Position numbers and translations under genes: made by a program
From: Moritella sp. Urea-trap-13
Lineage (GTDB): Bacteria > Pseudomonadota > Gammaproteobacteria > Enterobacterales > Moritellaceae
NCBI RefSeq assembly: GCF_002836355.1
Contig: NZ_PJCA01000040.1
Span: forward strand, 186,001-250,000
Direction: 5' to 3'
Length of the DNA stretch: 64,000 nucleotides
In this document: positions 9,339 through 18,645 of the stretch, one piece after another
Layout of the letters: every line of letters begins with the position of its first letter
How positions within the stretch are numbered: the stretch's first letter is position 1
Notes under the pieces: model-generated
Seen by the model: the letters and a program-made list of their open reading frames with translations, nothing else
Told to the model about the DNA's origin: nothing
The model's database searches: none

Positions 9339-11563
9339 TTTATGTGGGTCAGAAAATATATGATAGCGAGACGTCTCAGCTACTGAGAGTTTGTCATGTT
9401 AATTATCAGCTTAAATTAGCTGTAATTGCGGATATGAATATAGCTGGGAGTGCTGACAATATTTCTAAACCAGAAATTTGGAATTTTAACAGCATTGAAA
9501 TACTCATCAAAAAAAAATCGGTACAGACATCTCAGTATGAACTGCCCGCTGAATTTTCATTTTCAGATAAATTTTTGATTCAGGAGGGCCGGCAAAAATG
9601 GCTTGATAGAAGAGACAAAAAATACCAAATAATTAAATCTCTTACGGCAGAATCGCACATTACTCAATATTTATATTATGGAGGGATCGCGAGTGAAGTT
9701 GAACTATTGCTTGAAGCTAACCTTGCCACTAATCCTGATAAAGCATGGAAAACTAAAGGAGCTTATTACAATACTTTGAATCGATACATTGTGTTTGGCT
9801 GTAATATTAATGCGCTATTACCATTTAAATTAAAAAATACAGGTAGTAATTACTTCCTTCCTGCCACTCCAGGTGTCGAGAATGTAAAACGAGGTCGCGG
9901 TGGGGCTGATAATCGTAATAGTCGCTCAAAGAGTATCGGTGTTACCCAGTTGCAAAAAGACAACTTAAAGGCTGTCGTGGCATTTGTAAAAGCAGATAAA
10001 AATAAAGAACACTTCCCCAAGTTTTCGTTTAAGAAAACGGCCGAAGTGTACCAAAATCTTTTTGAATCTTCAGAGGTTGAACGTGACGTCGACGGTGTAG
10101 TTAGCAGAACTTATGTTCCTTATGAGGAGAGCGCTTGCCTATCAGATGAACAGCTTCGATATCACCTAAAGCAAATTATCGATAAAACGTCTTATCTGAA
10201 AATTCAACATGGGCATATCGTTTATGAAAAAGATCATGCTGACCGTCAAGGTTCTGCGCACGAAGGTGTTATAGGCGCGACATATCGATATGAAACGGAT
10301 GCTACTGTATTAGATACCTATATTCGATATCCGTTTGACACAACTGGGCGTCTTTCAATGGGGAGACCTGTTTTTTATATCGTTATTGATGTCTTTTCTA
10401 CCATGATTGTTGGCTTTTATGTGGGCTTCGATGGACCAAATTGGACGGGAGCTTCACAGGCGCTTGTGAACGCTTGTTCGGACAAAGTTGAGTTTGCTGC
10501 TCGATATGGTGTTGAACTTAAAGAGGGGGATTGGCCCGCTTATTATGTACCAGTTCAAGTAACGGTTGATAATGGGACCGAACACACAAATAAAGTGATC
10601 GCATCGGCATTAAGTTCTGAGATCGGAGTGCGTGGATATAATTTCACGGCTGTATTCCGTGGTGATGCGAAAGGGACAGTGGAAAGTAAGTTTAACTGTT
10701 TGAATAAGCAAGCCATACATTTTGTACCTGGTGCCATTCCTGAAGCTGCGCCACGCGGTGAGCAACATCAGTCTAATCAATCACTATTGGATTACGACTC
10801 TCTTATCGCATTTTTAATACATGAAATTATTCATCACAATAACTCTGCGGATAGGCTCAAACGGTTTGATATTAACGCCGTTAGAAATGGTATTGATATA
10901 ACACCTCAAGCTCTTTTTCTGCATAGCCTTTCGAAAGAAATGAACGGAGGTCGTGATGCAAGAAAAGAAGACGCTGGTCGTATTCATTGGGCCTTTTTAC
11001 CTGAAGAAGAAGCTTCAGTGAGAGAAAATGGCATTTATTTAAAAGGTCTCGTTTATTACTCTGATTTTGCTAAACAAGCTGGCTGGTTCACTAAAGCTAA
11101 ACATACAGGTGCATTCAAAATACCAGTAAAAAGACCACGAGATTGGAGTTCGAATATTTGGCACAAAACTACAGCTGGTCAGTATGTACGTTTTGATTTG
11201 AAGAGCGTCAATGGCGAAAGCCCATTTGTAGCGACTCATTGGGAACCTGTATTGCACCTTCTTGAACAATTCAAAGATAAAAGACATCAAAATAAAATTA
11301 ATGCTAAGAGATTAAGACTATTTAAGGACGGATTACAGGCCAAAATCATGGAATATAATCAAGGTCAGATTGAATTAGCCCCTAAGAATACTCGCATTAG
11401 TATCCAACCAGGTATTAAAGGCCGTCAGGCAACTTATAAAGCGGTTGAGAAGCTTATTCATGCAATTGAGATGCATGAGGAGCTTATGGATGAAACACGT
11501 CTCTCTGATTGCTCTGGTCGAATTACTGAGCAAGACGATTTAGATAATGAAATGAATAGTTAG
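9335..11563 (+). CDS. tnsB: TnsB-type DDE transposase
   Basis: 742 residues. It binds the end repeats and performs 3' cleavage and strand transfer. The RNase-H-like core shows D322 in ETDATVLD, D412 in VDNGTEH and E450 in KGTVESKF. The N-terminal ~220 residues should be the DNA-binding domains that read the TAATTAAGTTTGTGAC-type sites; the C-terminal tail (SDCSGRITEQDDLDNEMN) should contact TnsC. No frameshift or lost catalytic residue, so it is probably functional. Eleven bases separate it from tnsC. Confidence 0.95.
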   Translation: MIYVGQKIYDSETSQLLRVCHVNYQLKLAVIADMNIAGSADNISKPEIWNFNSIEILIKKKSVQTSQYELPAEFSFSDKFLIQEGRQKWLDRRDKKYQIIKSLTAESHITQYLYYGGIASEVELLLEANLATNPDKAWKTKGAYYNTLNRYIVFGCNINALLPFKLKNTGSNYFLPATPGVENVKRGRGGADNRNSRSKSIGVTQLQKDNLKAVVAFVKADKNKEHFPKFSFKKTAEVYQNLFESSEVERDVDGVVSRTYVPYEESACLSDEQLRYHLKQIIDKTSYLKIQHGHIVYEKDHADRQGSAHEGVIGATYRYETDATVLDTYIRYPFDTTGRLSMGRPVFYIVIDVFSTMIVGFYVGFDGPNWTGASQALVNACSDKVEFAARYGVELKEGDWPAYYVPVQVTVDNGTEHTNKVIASALSSEIGVRGYNFTAVFRGDAKGTVESKFNCLNKQAIHFVPGAIPEAAPRGEQHQSNQSLLDYDSLIAFLIHEIIHHNNSADRLKRFDINAVRNGIDITPQALFLHSLSKEMNGGRDARKEDAGRIHWAFLPEEEASVRENGIYLKGLVYYSDFAKQAGWFTKAKHTGAFKIPVKRPRDWSSNIWHKTTAGQYVRFDLKSVNGESPFVATHWEPVLHLLEQFKDKRHQNKINAKRLRLFKDGLQAKIMEYNQGQIELAPKNTRISIQPGIKGRQATYKAVEKLIHAIEMHEELMDETRLSDCSGRITEQDDLDNEMNS

Positions 11564-11574
11564 GAGTATTAATC

Positions 11575-13020
11575 ATGAGCATAGAAGCCGTTTATAAGCC
11601 CCATTTAGATTTCAATTTAAATAACAATCCATTATCTGAGGCTGTTCATGTTGAGTTGAGTCGTGAACAGTTAATTAAAAATCTGACGGAAGTACCCTAC
11701 ATTCAAGAGAATTTTTGGGATTTACCTGAGATATATCAGCAAACACAGTTGCGTCAGTTGACTGAAGTGCATATTCCCGTTCCTCAAACGTGGAATTTAT
11801 ACAACAAGATTCTCAGTTTAATTCTGTTTGGTTACGTCCGGCGTAATCCGTTGTCAAAAGAGATGCGCATGCAATACGCTAGAATCGCAGAGTGTATGCG
11901 GCTTGGTAAATTGTATAACCCTGGCCCAATGATTGGTATTGGGCCTACAACCGCCGCTTCATCATTAGTGTATGGAGATTCAGGTAGTGGAAAAACTAAA
12001 TGTATACGGAGTATTTTAGGGCAAGTAGAACAAGTAATTAATCATAAAATTTACCAAGGAGAACATTTTAAGAAGAAGCAACTTGTATGGATTTCGTTTG
12101 ATCTTCCGCCCAATGGTTCGCCTAAGGCGATGGCGGCTAATTTTTTTAGGGCTGTTGATAGTGCACTAGACACTGATTATGCGGAGCAATGGAGTGATCA
12201 CAAAAAGTTTTCAGCAGATCAACTAATCGCCGCAATGCAACATATAGCTGCAACGCATTGCCTTGGTATTGTTCATATTGATGAATTACAGTTTATGTTG
12301 GGTTATAAAAAAATTAAAGACAGTCCTTCACTTCAAACACTTGAGACTCTATTTAATAAAATAGGTGTGCCGATCATTCAAAGTTCAACTCAGCAAGGTG
12401 TCGAACTATTTGATTCGTTAGAGGACAGTGATCATCGTTTAGGCCATGATTCAACAACAGTGCGCCGAATGCTGAATGATCGTGAATTTAAATTTTCTAC
12501 ACATGCCTATGGGTCTGAATATTTTACTGAATTATTTAATGCGCTATTTCCTTCATCATTGATTTATGGAATTCAAAACGCTTCAAATGAAAATTTTAAA
12601 ATCAAATTTCAATCCCTTAGTTGTGGTCTGCCTGCGATCATGACTCGATTGGCTCATATGCATCATGAAACGTTACAAACTTTGCTAATGAAAGACGGTT
12701 GTGAATATAAAAATTATTTTACTTTCGACCCCCAATTATTAGATAGGGTTTATACCAATCAATTTCATTTGATTGATCCAGCACTAAAAGCTCTTAGGGC
12801 GGGTAACAGAGAAGATTATGAAAAAAAGATACGGGATAAAACGACCAACAAAACGACATACACAAACAAAGATGTAATAAAAGAGCAAAAAAAAGTTCGA
12901 ACCCCAGTGCCAAAAATATTAAAAAATCACGATGAAAGCAGTACTCAGCCATCGACTGTTTCAAAACTTCAATTAGATAATTTTCTAATAGGGATTGAGG
13001 ATAGCAAAGATGCTAATTGA
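11575..13020 (+). CDS. tnsC: TnsC-type AAA+ regulator ATPase
   Basis: 481 residues. This ATPase links target-selector proteins to the TnsAB transposase. Walker A is YGDSGSGKT near residues 134-142 and Walker B is GIVHIDELQ near 231-239. The N-terminal segment before the P-loop probably binds TnsD/TniQ and the C-terminal basic region TnsAB, as in Tn7. It has ATG at 11575 with GGAG upstream. Its end overlaps the next gene by 11 bp. Confidence 0.93.
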   Translation: MSIEAVYKPHLDFNLNNNPLSEAVHVELSREQLIKNLTEVPYIQENFWDLPEIYQQTQLRQLTEVHIPVPQTWNLYNKILSLILFGYVRRNPLSKEMRMQYARIAECMRLGKLYNPGPMIGIGPTTAASSLVYGDSGSGKTKCIRSILGQVEQVINHKIYQGEHFKKKQLVWISFDLPPNGSPKAMAANFFRAVDSALDTDYAEQWSDHKKFSADQLIAAMQHIAATHCLGIVHIDELQFMLGYKKIKDSPSLQTLETLFNKIGVPIIQSSTQQGVELFDSLEDSDHRLGHDSTTVRRMLNDREFKFSTHAYGSEYFTELFNALFPSSLIYGIQNASNENFKIKFQSLSCGLPAIMTRLAHMHHETLQTLLMKDGCEYKNYFTFDPQLLDRVYTNQFHLIDPALKALRAGNREDYEKKIRDKTTNKTTYTNKDVIKEQKKVRTPVPKILKNHDESSTQPSTVSKLQLDNFLIGIEDSKDAN

Positions 13021-13975
13021 GTTACCTAGATTATTGCCAAATGAACATATATTGAGTGTACTTGCCCGCTGGTTTGATGGAACAGGTCGAAATGATTTTC
13101 TAATGACATCGAAGTGGGTGTCAACTAACCTGAGCAAGCTTAATGCTTCGACCATTTGGCGTCCGGTATATAGCGATCTTATGAGCCATTATGCTGACAC
13201 TACTGGTGTTGATAAGATTATATCTGAGCATACGCTAGTCCATTACTACAGATCCTTTATAGCTAAGCCCCAATATACATTGCTTCAAAAAGCTATTACG
13301 GCTGGAGCTAGGCACAAGGTTATACCTAGCTTACAAAATAGCGTTGCAGGTGTTTGTACGTGGCGCTGGTGTCAATCATGTGCAGATGAAGACTATGAGG
13401 AATATGGGGTTACTTATTGGCATACCTATCACCAAATTCCTACGATGTTACGCTGCTATAAACATCAAACACCTTTGGTATCTAGGTGTCAGAGTTGTGA
13501 TTTTAAATATATGTCTTTTCAGCGGCATTGGTTGCCGCCTGTTAATGGTGGATGTTTGGAGTGTGGTGAGATAGTTGAAGTACCGACGGTATTAAAATCA
13601 ACGACATCATATTGGCTGGATGCCGTCAGTATTGCTTTGCAGCAAAAGCAGACTGATTTGACGTTAAATGTGTTTCTTGAATTGATGAGGGAAAAACTTG
13701 GATATCAATGTTTACCACGTAATATCCCGTTAGCGTTACGAAAAGAAATTGTTGAAATACAAAAGGCATTTGAGCGGAGTCTAGAGGGTAGCGTAATTTC
13801 TACTTACTTTACTCGTGAGCAAGAAGATATTTATAAGCAAGGTCAAAAAGTACTTAATATAATTACGACCGTTTATCGTAATTCCCAGGTCCCACCAATT
13901 AGTTTGTTGCTTATGTTGAGGTCACTTGGGCTTGAGCATGAGCTTACCAAATTATTACTGGACAGCTACTCATGA
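13010..13975 (+). CDS. tniQ: Short TniQ-family target-selection protein
   Basis: 321 residues. It begins with the TniQ motif LPRLLPNEHILSVLARW, then zinc-binding CTWRWCQSC near residue 115, HQIPTMLRCYKHQTPL, and two further CxxC pairs (CQSC, CLEC). ATG at 13010 is chosen because AGGA lies nine bases upstream; an in-frame TTG at 12995 lies deeper in tnsC. It is much shorter than Tn7 TnsD (508 aa) and lacks a long C-terminal DNA-binding part, so it probably is not the sole site-reader. Short TniQ proteins serve as adaptors in CRISPR-associated Tn7-like elements, but no cas gene is present here. It overlaps tnsD by 4 bp. Confidence 0.88.
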   Translation: MLIELPRLLPNEHILSVLARWFDGTGRNDFLMTSKWVSTNLSKLNASTIWRPVYSDLMSHYADTTGVDKIISEHTLVHYYRSFIAKPQYTLLQKAITAGARHKVIPSLQNSVAGVCTWRWCQSCADEDYEEYGVTYWHTYHQIPTMLRCYKHQTPLVSRCQSCDFKYMSFQRHWLPPVNGGCLECGEIVEVPTVLKSTTSYWLDAVSIALQQKQTDLTLNVFLELMREKLGYQCLPRNIPLALRKEIVEIQKAFERSLEGSVISTYFTREQEDIYKQGQKVLNIITTVYRNSQVPPISLLLMLRSLGLEHELTKLLLDSYS

Positions 13976-15450
13976 ATAAAATCAACTTAGCGCAGTATTG
14001 CCCTAAATTGTTTATTGATGAAACGCTGCATAGTTGGCTTATTCGCTGGGCCTATGAATCACCATATCCGAGTGTCGGTGAGTTGTTAAAGCACCTACTA
14101 GGAACTCGTAATAAGCAGTTAGATTCAATATTTCCTAGCTATATTGAGAACTTGGTTTATCAATCGTCGATGAGCGAAGATCAACTAATCACAGCTCATA
14201 CTGTTGTTCCTTACTTTAGCCATTTTTGTGGTGAAAAACTGTATCAAGAAATATTACAAGATATGCACAGGGGGGATACACAGGCCATTTATTCTAAAAT
14301 GTCACTTACAGCCAGTCGGATAAATACGACCAGCTATTTAAATTACTGTCCTCGCTGTGTTGAGGAAGATGTTGAACAATACGGTATTGCTTATTGGCAT
14401 GTATCTCATCAAATACCGGGTGTACTCTCATGCGTAAAGCATAAACTTCAACTTAAAGGGCTCCATAAGCTACGCCGAGGAATGATAAAACCACCTCAAT
14501 ATGTTGTTAAATATGATTTTATTGATGCAAGCTCTGAGGCCTTAAAGCTGGCCCGTCTGAGCTTAAAAATTCTTTCTAGAAAAAAGCCTTTATTCGAAGG
14601 TTATAGGATGTCGCTGATATATCGCACTCGGTTGAGAGAAATGGGGATGGCGTCAACCTCCTTTAATGTGCATCAAACCGAGTTGCGGGCGGCGTTAGAA
14701 GAATATTGGCAACCAATTCTTACTGATGAAACGATTGCGATCATTTTTGATTTAGGGGATAAGCGTACTTATCCTGCGTGCATGTTTTATCATTCCGCTG
14801 CTCATCATCATCCGCTGAAACATATACTTATGATAGGGATGCTGTTTCATTCAATAGAAGAGCTCCTAGAGTTTAATTACGATCTTGTTAATACCTATAT
14901 TGCTATCGCAAACCCTGCCTTAAAGGAATCGTATAAACCACAAGAAGTTAAGCTTGCGCTTAAAGAGCTCAAAGCTGGGTGCAGTTTACGACACTCAAGT
15001 AAAATTAGCGGCTTGAGTGTTGCAAAAGTAAAGCAGATAGCGATTTCTAATGGCATTGAAATAAAGAGGCGAGAGCAGAGTATATTCGAGAAAGACCGTA
15101 ACCTTATTATTGAAAAATTATCTGAAGGATTTTCAACGACAGCAATATCAGAGTTTATGCACTTATCTATACCGGCGGTAGAACAAATCCTTTCTCAACA
15201 TCCTGAAATTGTAGTTAGAAGAAAAGAACTACGATTTCTTCACTCTCGTAGTCTGCATCGAGCAAATCTGATACAAGCGCTCAAGCGTAATTCAACGGGT
15301 ACGCGACATGACCTTCAGAAAGAGGCTCGGAATAGTTACACGTGGCTCTTTAGGTATGATCAAAAATGGCTCTACGGTAAATTACCTGAACGACAAGACT
15401 ATAAATATTGGCCTAGAAAGACCAAAGGAACGCATGATGACAACGAATGA
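13972..15450 (+). CDS. tnsD: TnsD-like TniQ-family protein, probable gcvP attachment-site selector
   Basis: 492 residues, close to Tn7 TnsD. The N-terminal TniQ domain starts YCPKLFIDETLHSWLIRW, with zinc ligands in CPRCVEED and HQIPGVLSCVKH. After residue ~310 come two helix-turn-helix-like units (KAGCSLRHSSKISGLSVAKV and EGFSTTAISEFMHLSIPAV), then a C-terminal block ending in SYTWLFRYDQKWLYGKLPER, like the DNA-binding tail of TnsD proteins. Because the element lies at a fixed-looking position after gcvP, this protein most likely recognises the conserved 3' coding end of gcvP. That target is inferred from position only. Confidence 0.9.
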   Translation: MNKINLAQYCPKLFIDETLHSWLIRWAYESPYPSVGELLKHLLGTRNKQLDSIFPSYIENLVYQSSMSEDQLITAHTVVPYFSHFCGEKLYQEILQDMHRGDTQAIYSKMSLTASRINTTSYLNYCPRCVEEDVEQYGIAYWHVSHQIPGVLSCVKHKLQLKGLHKLRRGMIKPPQYVVKYDFIDASSEALKLARLSLKILSRKKPLFEGYRMSLIYRTRLREMGMASTSFNVHQTELRAALEEYWQPILTDETIAIIFDLGDKRTYPACMFYHSAAHHHPLKHILMIGMLFHSIEELLEFNYDLVNTYIAIANPALKESYKPQEVKLALKELKAGCSLRHSSKISGLSVAKVKQIAISNGIEIKRREQSIFEKDRNLIIEKLSEGFSTTAISEFMHLSIPAVEQILSQHPEIVVRRKELRFLHSRSLHRANLIQALKRNSTGTRHDLQKEARNSYTWLFRYDQKWLYGKLPERQDYKYWPRKTKGTHDDNE

Positions 15451-15823
15451 AATTTATGAGTATCTTATGTCTCTACCTGGAGTATTAGACTACGATGTTG
15501 GCTGTGAAATGGATGAGGTTCAACAGCGAATTGATGATGCATATGATCTTTATTTTGGAAAGGGAATCTGCGTTGTTGCTGATTGGAAATGGATCGATAT
15601 TGAATTGACTAAGCAAGGTAAAAAACTGCTCCCAAGTGATTTAAAACCAGATCTTTTATTTGCAGATACGATCCTTGAAGATTCGCCTCAAAGAGGAATT
15701 GATTGGGTTAAAACCTCAATGCTAGTTGAGTATCAACATCCAGGGCTATTTGTAACAAGAAATACTTGTTATGTGATGGTTGGGTTAGGGCTTAGATGTC
15801 AGGTACGTTTTGATGATGTTTAG
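15437..15823 (+). CDS. Small conserved hypothetical protein behind tnsD
   Basis: 128 residues from the ATG at 15437 (AGGA seven bases upstream); an adjacent ATG at 15434 is equally in frame. It overlaps the end of tnsD by 14 bp, so it is expressed with the tns operon. It is acidic and soluble with no catalytic motif; the core is VVADWKWIDIELTKQGKKLL followed by a beta-rich stretch ending in VMVGLGLRCQVRF. It resembles a small DUF family I have seen annotated near mobile elements (possibly DUF6957), not certain. Its role in transposition or defence is unknown. Confidence 0.7.
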   Translation: MTTNEIYEYLMSLPGVLDYDVGCEMDEVQQRIDDAYDLYFGKGICVVADWKWIDIELTKQGKKLLPSDLKPDLLFADTILEDSPQRGIDWVKTSMLVEYQHPGLFVTRNTCYVMVGLGLRCQVRFDDV

Positions 15824-16119
15824 TTAGATAAATATATTTTAGATACGCAACGAGTTGAGAATTATAAGTACTCATGCTTAAGTTAAGAGTGGAATTATTA
15901 TCAACTTAGTTATAATGTTTGAAATATTTAGTAAGCATTAGCGATTAATTGTATTTAATAGTATGAAATAAAATTTCAATTTAATATAATCAATAGGTTA
16001 AATTAAATACACTCTTCACTAGAATAAGCTAATAAAAAATTCACATAACTCTTTATTTCTATTCATTACTCCATTATTTGTTAAATTAAACTCAAACAAT
16101 AATTAATACAGGAATCATC

Positions 16120-17922
16120 ATGCTAGCTAGTTCAGTTGAAAATATTTTACAAGTTTCTACGGCGGAAACTGTTGCAGAATTAGTATGTTATTCAATACTG
16201 ATAGCTTTTGCTACTTCAATCTTTTTTGCTAAAAAAAATCGTTTTCCTGCGTTCGTTAATTATACTCCTTCATTACTTACTACCATCGGTATATTTGGTA
16301 CCTTCACTGGTATCGCGATTGGACTATTGATGTTTGACCATACAAATATAGATGGCAGTATTAGTGAGTTACTCGCAGGTCTGAAAACAGCGTTTATTAC
16401 GAGTTTGTTCGGTATCTTTACTTCAATACTATTTAAGGTTCTCCAATCCTTGGGTTTACTGGAATCAAAAGAAATTATCGAAGATGAAATTACTGAAGCG
16501 ACACCTGTAGATATACTGAATGCGATTAAGCAACAAGGGCGAAGCATTGAGCGATTGGTAAATACCATTGGTGGGGAACAAGATAAATCATTGGTTAATT
16601 TGATGCAGCTAATGCGTTCCGATATTAATGACAATCAAAAATCATCTATAAAATTTGCACAAGAAAGCAGTGAAAATCTTATTGAAATTAATACAAAAAT
16701 AGAGGCTCAACATAACGTCTTTAATCAGTTTTCAGATGAGTTATGGATTAAAATGCAGGATTTTTCAGATATGCTTTCAAAATCGGCAACGGAAACTGTT
16801 ATTGAGGCTTTAAAGCAAGTTATTACCGATTTTAATCATAATCTTACAGAGCAATTTGGCGAAAATTTCAAGCAACTGAATGAGTCTGTTAAAGAGTTAG
16901 TAAAATGGCAAGATAACTATAAAGACCAATTGTCAGATATGATTGAACAGTACAAGCAAGGTGTTGTAGCAATTACAGAAACTGAAAAATCAGTTGCCAA
17001 CATAAGCACAGAATCCAAAATTATACCTTCAACAATGAATGACTTGAAAGAGGTCATGACAGTTAATAAGCATCAGCTAGATGAGTTAGAACGACACTTA
17101 GAAGCATTCAAAGATATTCGTGATAAGGCAGTAGAAGCTGTTCCTGAAATTCGTAAGCAAATTGATGAAACTGTATCGACTATTACGGAATCAGTAAATG
17201 TTGCTAGTGAGCATTACAAAACCCTTCTTACTGAATCGGATAAATATATTCAAACCCACATATCTACTTCAAATGAGTTACTAGATAAGTTTGTGTCAAA
17301 TAGTAAAGAAGGAGTCGAGACTATAGGTGAAAGGTTAGCTGAAAGTGCAAACCAGGTTGAAAAAGTGATCTTAAGTGGAGCGGAACATTTTGAAACTAAC
17401 GTTAAATTAACAAACGAAAAGTTAAAAGAAACAACTCATGCGGTAAGTGATAACACGCTAAAAATCCGAGAAGAATTAGACCACACCGTTAAGGAACTGA
17501 GTCTAAATGTGAGAGATATGGTTAACGGCTTGATTGAAGATTCAAAACGTATCGGCACAACGCTTATTGATGCAAACAGTTCATTAAAAACAGAAACAAC
17601 AGCTGCGAGAGACCATGTTGTTGAGTCTATTGATAATATGCAAAAATCTTTAGAGTCGTCACTTGAAGGCGTTTATCAGCAACAGAGTCAGCATATGCAA
17701 CAAATGTTTAATAATATTGATAAAGGCCTGAGAGAACAAGTTAGTAAAACAGGTGATGTTGTTGAAGGGCAGGTTGGAGCTATTGATAAAGCAATGCAGG
17801 ATGAGATAACAAGAGTTATGAACACCATGGGTAATAACCTTGGTCAAATAACAGAGAAGTTCACTTCTGACTATACCGATTTAGTGAACCAAATGAATGC
17901 CGTCGTTAAGCAAAGAGCGTAA
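16120..17922 (+). CDS. zorA: ZorA-like MotA/TolQ-type proton-channel subunit of a Zorya system
   Basis: 600 residues. Three membrane segments lie near residues 22-39, 50-70 and 92-113, with the ZorA/MotA-type sequence TTIGIFGTFTGIAIGL and the GLKTAFITSLFG segment. The remaining ~480 residues are a long coiled coil with many Glu/Lys/Ser/Asn, matching the ZorA cytoplasmic tail. With ZorB it forms the inner-membrane motor that senses phage infection and activates effectors. AGGA stands eight bases before the ATG. The 296-bp gap before it is AT-rich with a TATAAT at 15985 and probably holds the promoter. The gene is followed three bases later by zorB. Confidence 0.88.
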   Translation: MLASSVENILQVSTAETVAELVCYSILIAFATSIFFAKKNRFPAFVNYTPSLLTTIGIFGTFTGIAIGLLMFDHTNIDGSISELLAGLKTAFITSLFGIFTSILFKVLQSLGLLESKEIIEDEITEATPVDILNAIKQQGRSIERLVNTIGGEQDKSLVNLMQLMRSDINDNQKSSIKFAQESSENLIEINTKIEAQHNVFNQFSDELWIKMQDFSDMLSKSATETVIEALKQVITDFNHNLTEQFGENFKQLNESVKELVKWQDNYKDQLSDMIEQYKQGVVAITETEKSVANISTESKIIPSTMNDLKEVMTVNKHQLDELERHLEAFKDIRDKAVEAVPEIRKQIDETVSTITESVNVASEHYKTLLTESDKYIQTHISTSNELLDKFVSNSKEGVETIGERLAESANQVEKVILSGAEHFETNVKLTNEKLKETTHAVSDNTLKIREELDHTVKELSLNVRDMVNGLIEDSKRIGTTLIDANSSLKTETTAARDHVVESIDNMQKSLESSLEGVYQQQSQHMQQMFNNIDKGLREQVSKTGDVVEGQVGAIDKAMQDEITRVMNTMGNNLGQITEKFTSDYTDLVNQMNAVVKQRA

Positions 17923-17925
17923 TGT

Positions 17926-18645
17926 ATGTCTAAAACAAGTTCTATTTTCGGTGTTAATAAACCTCAAGAAGCAACTGAGGAACAATGGTTAAGTGTGTCA
18001 GATTTAATGGCAGGTTTAATGATGGTGTTCTTGTTTATTGCAATTGCGTTTATGCGCCATGTTTCTGTTGAACGAGACAAAATTAAAAATATTGCGGTTG
18101 CATACCAAGAGAATCAAGTTGCTATTTTCGATGCACTTAACAGTGAGTTTGGTGAGCAATTAAACCTATGGCGTGCTTCTATAGATAAAGAAACATTATC
18201 TTTCCAATTTGATTCACCAGAAGTACTATTTGATAGTGGTAAAAGTGCCCTAAAACCAGAGTTTAAAATAATTTTAAATGACTTTATACCACGTTACCTA
18301 ACAGTATTAGATAAGTTTAAATCAAGCATCGATGAAGTCCGTATAGAGGGGCATACGTCCTCTGAGTGGGCGCGTGAGACTTCTATACAAGATGCTTATT
18401 TTTTGAACATGAAATTATCACAAAATAGAACGCGAAGCGTATTAACTTATTCTTACCTGTTATCAGATCTAGATGAAGTTCAGAAAAATTGGGTAAAGTC
18501 TAATTTTGCTGCTGTAGGTCTTGCTTCATCTAGAATGAAATTGAATGATAATGGAACTGAAGATAAGCAAAGATCTCGACGAGTTTCATTCCGAGTCATC
18601 ACAAATGCAGACATTCAAATCCGTAAAATTATTGATGGACTCTAA
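17926..18645 (+). CDS. zorB: ZorB-like MotB/OmpA-type stator subunit of a Zorya system
   Basis: 239 residues. One membrane helix starts after WLSVSDLMAGL; the channel aspartate is D26, the same number as reported for E. coli ZorB. From about residue 85 an OmpA-like peptidoglycan-binding domain follows (LFDSGKSALKPEF, VRIEGHTSSEW, LSQNRTRSVLTY). The family role is to anchor the ZorA5B2-type motor to the cell wall. Only three bases separate zorA from this gene, and the next gene starts at the base after its stop codon, so the three are one transcriptional unit. Confidence 0.9.
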   Translation: MSKTSSIFGVNKPQEATEEQWLSVSDLMAGLMMVFLFIAIAFMRHVSVERDKIKNIAVAYQENQVAIFDALNSEFGEQLNLWRASIDKETLSFQFDSPEVLFDSGKSALKPEFKIILNDFIPRYLTVLDKFKSSIDEVRIEGHTSSEWARETSIQDAYFLNMKLSQNRTRSVLTYSYLLSDLDEVQKNWVKSNFAAVGLASSRMKLNDNGTEDKQRSRRVSFRVITNADIQIRKIIDGL

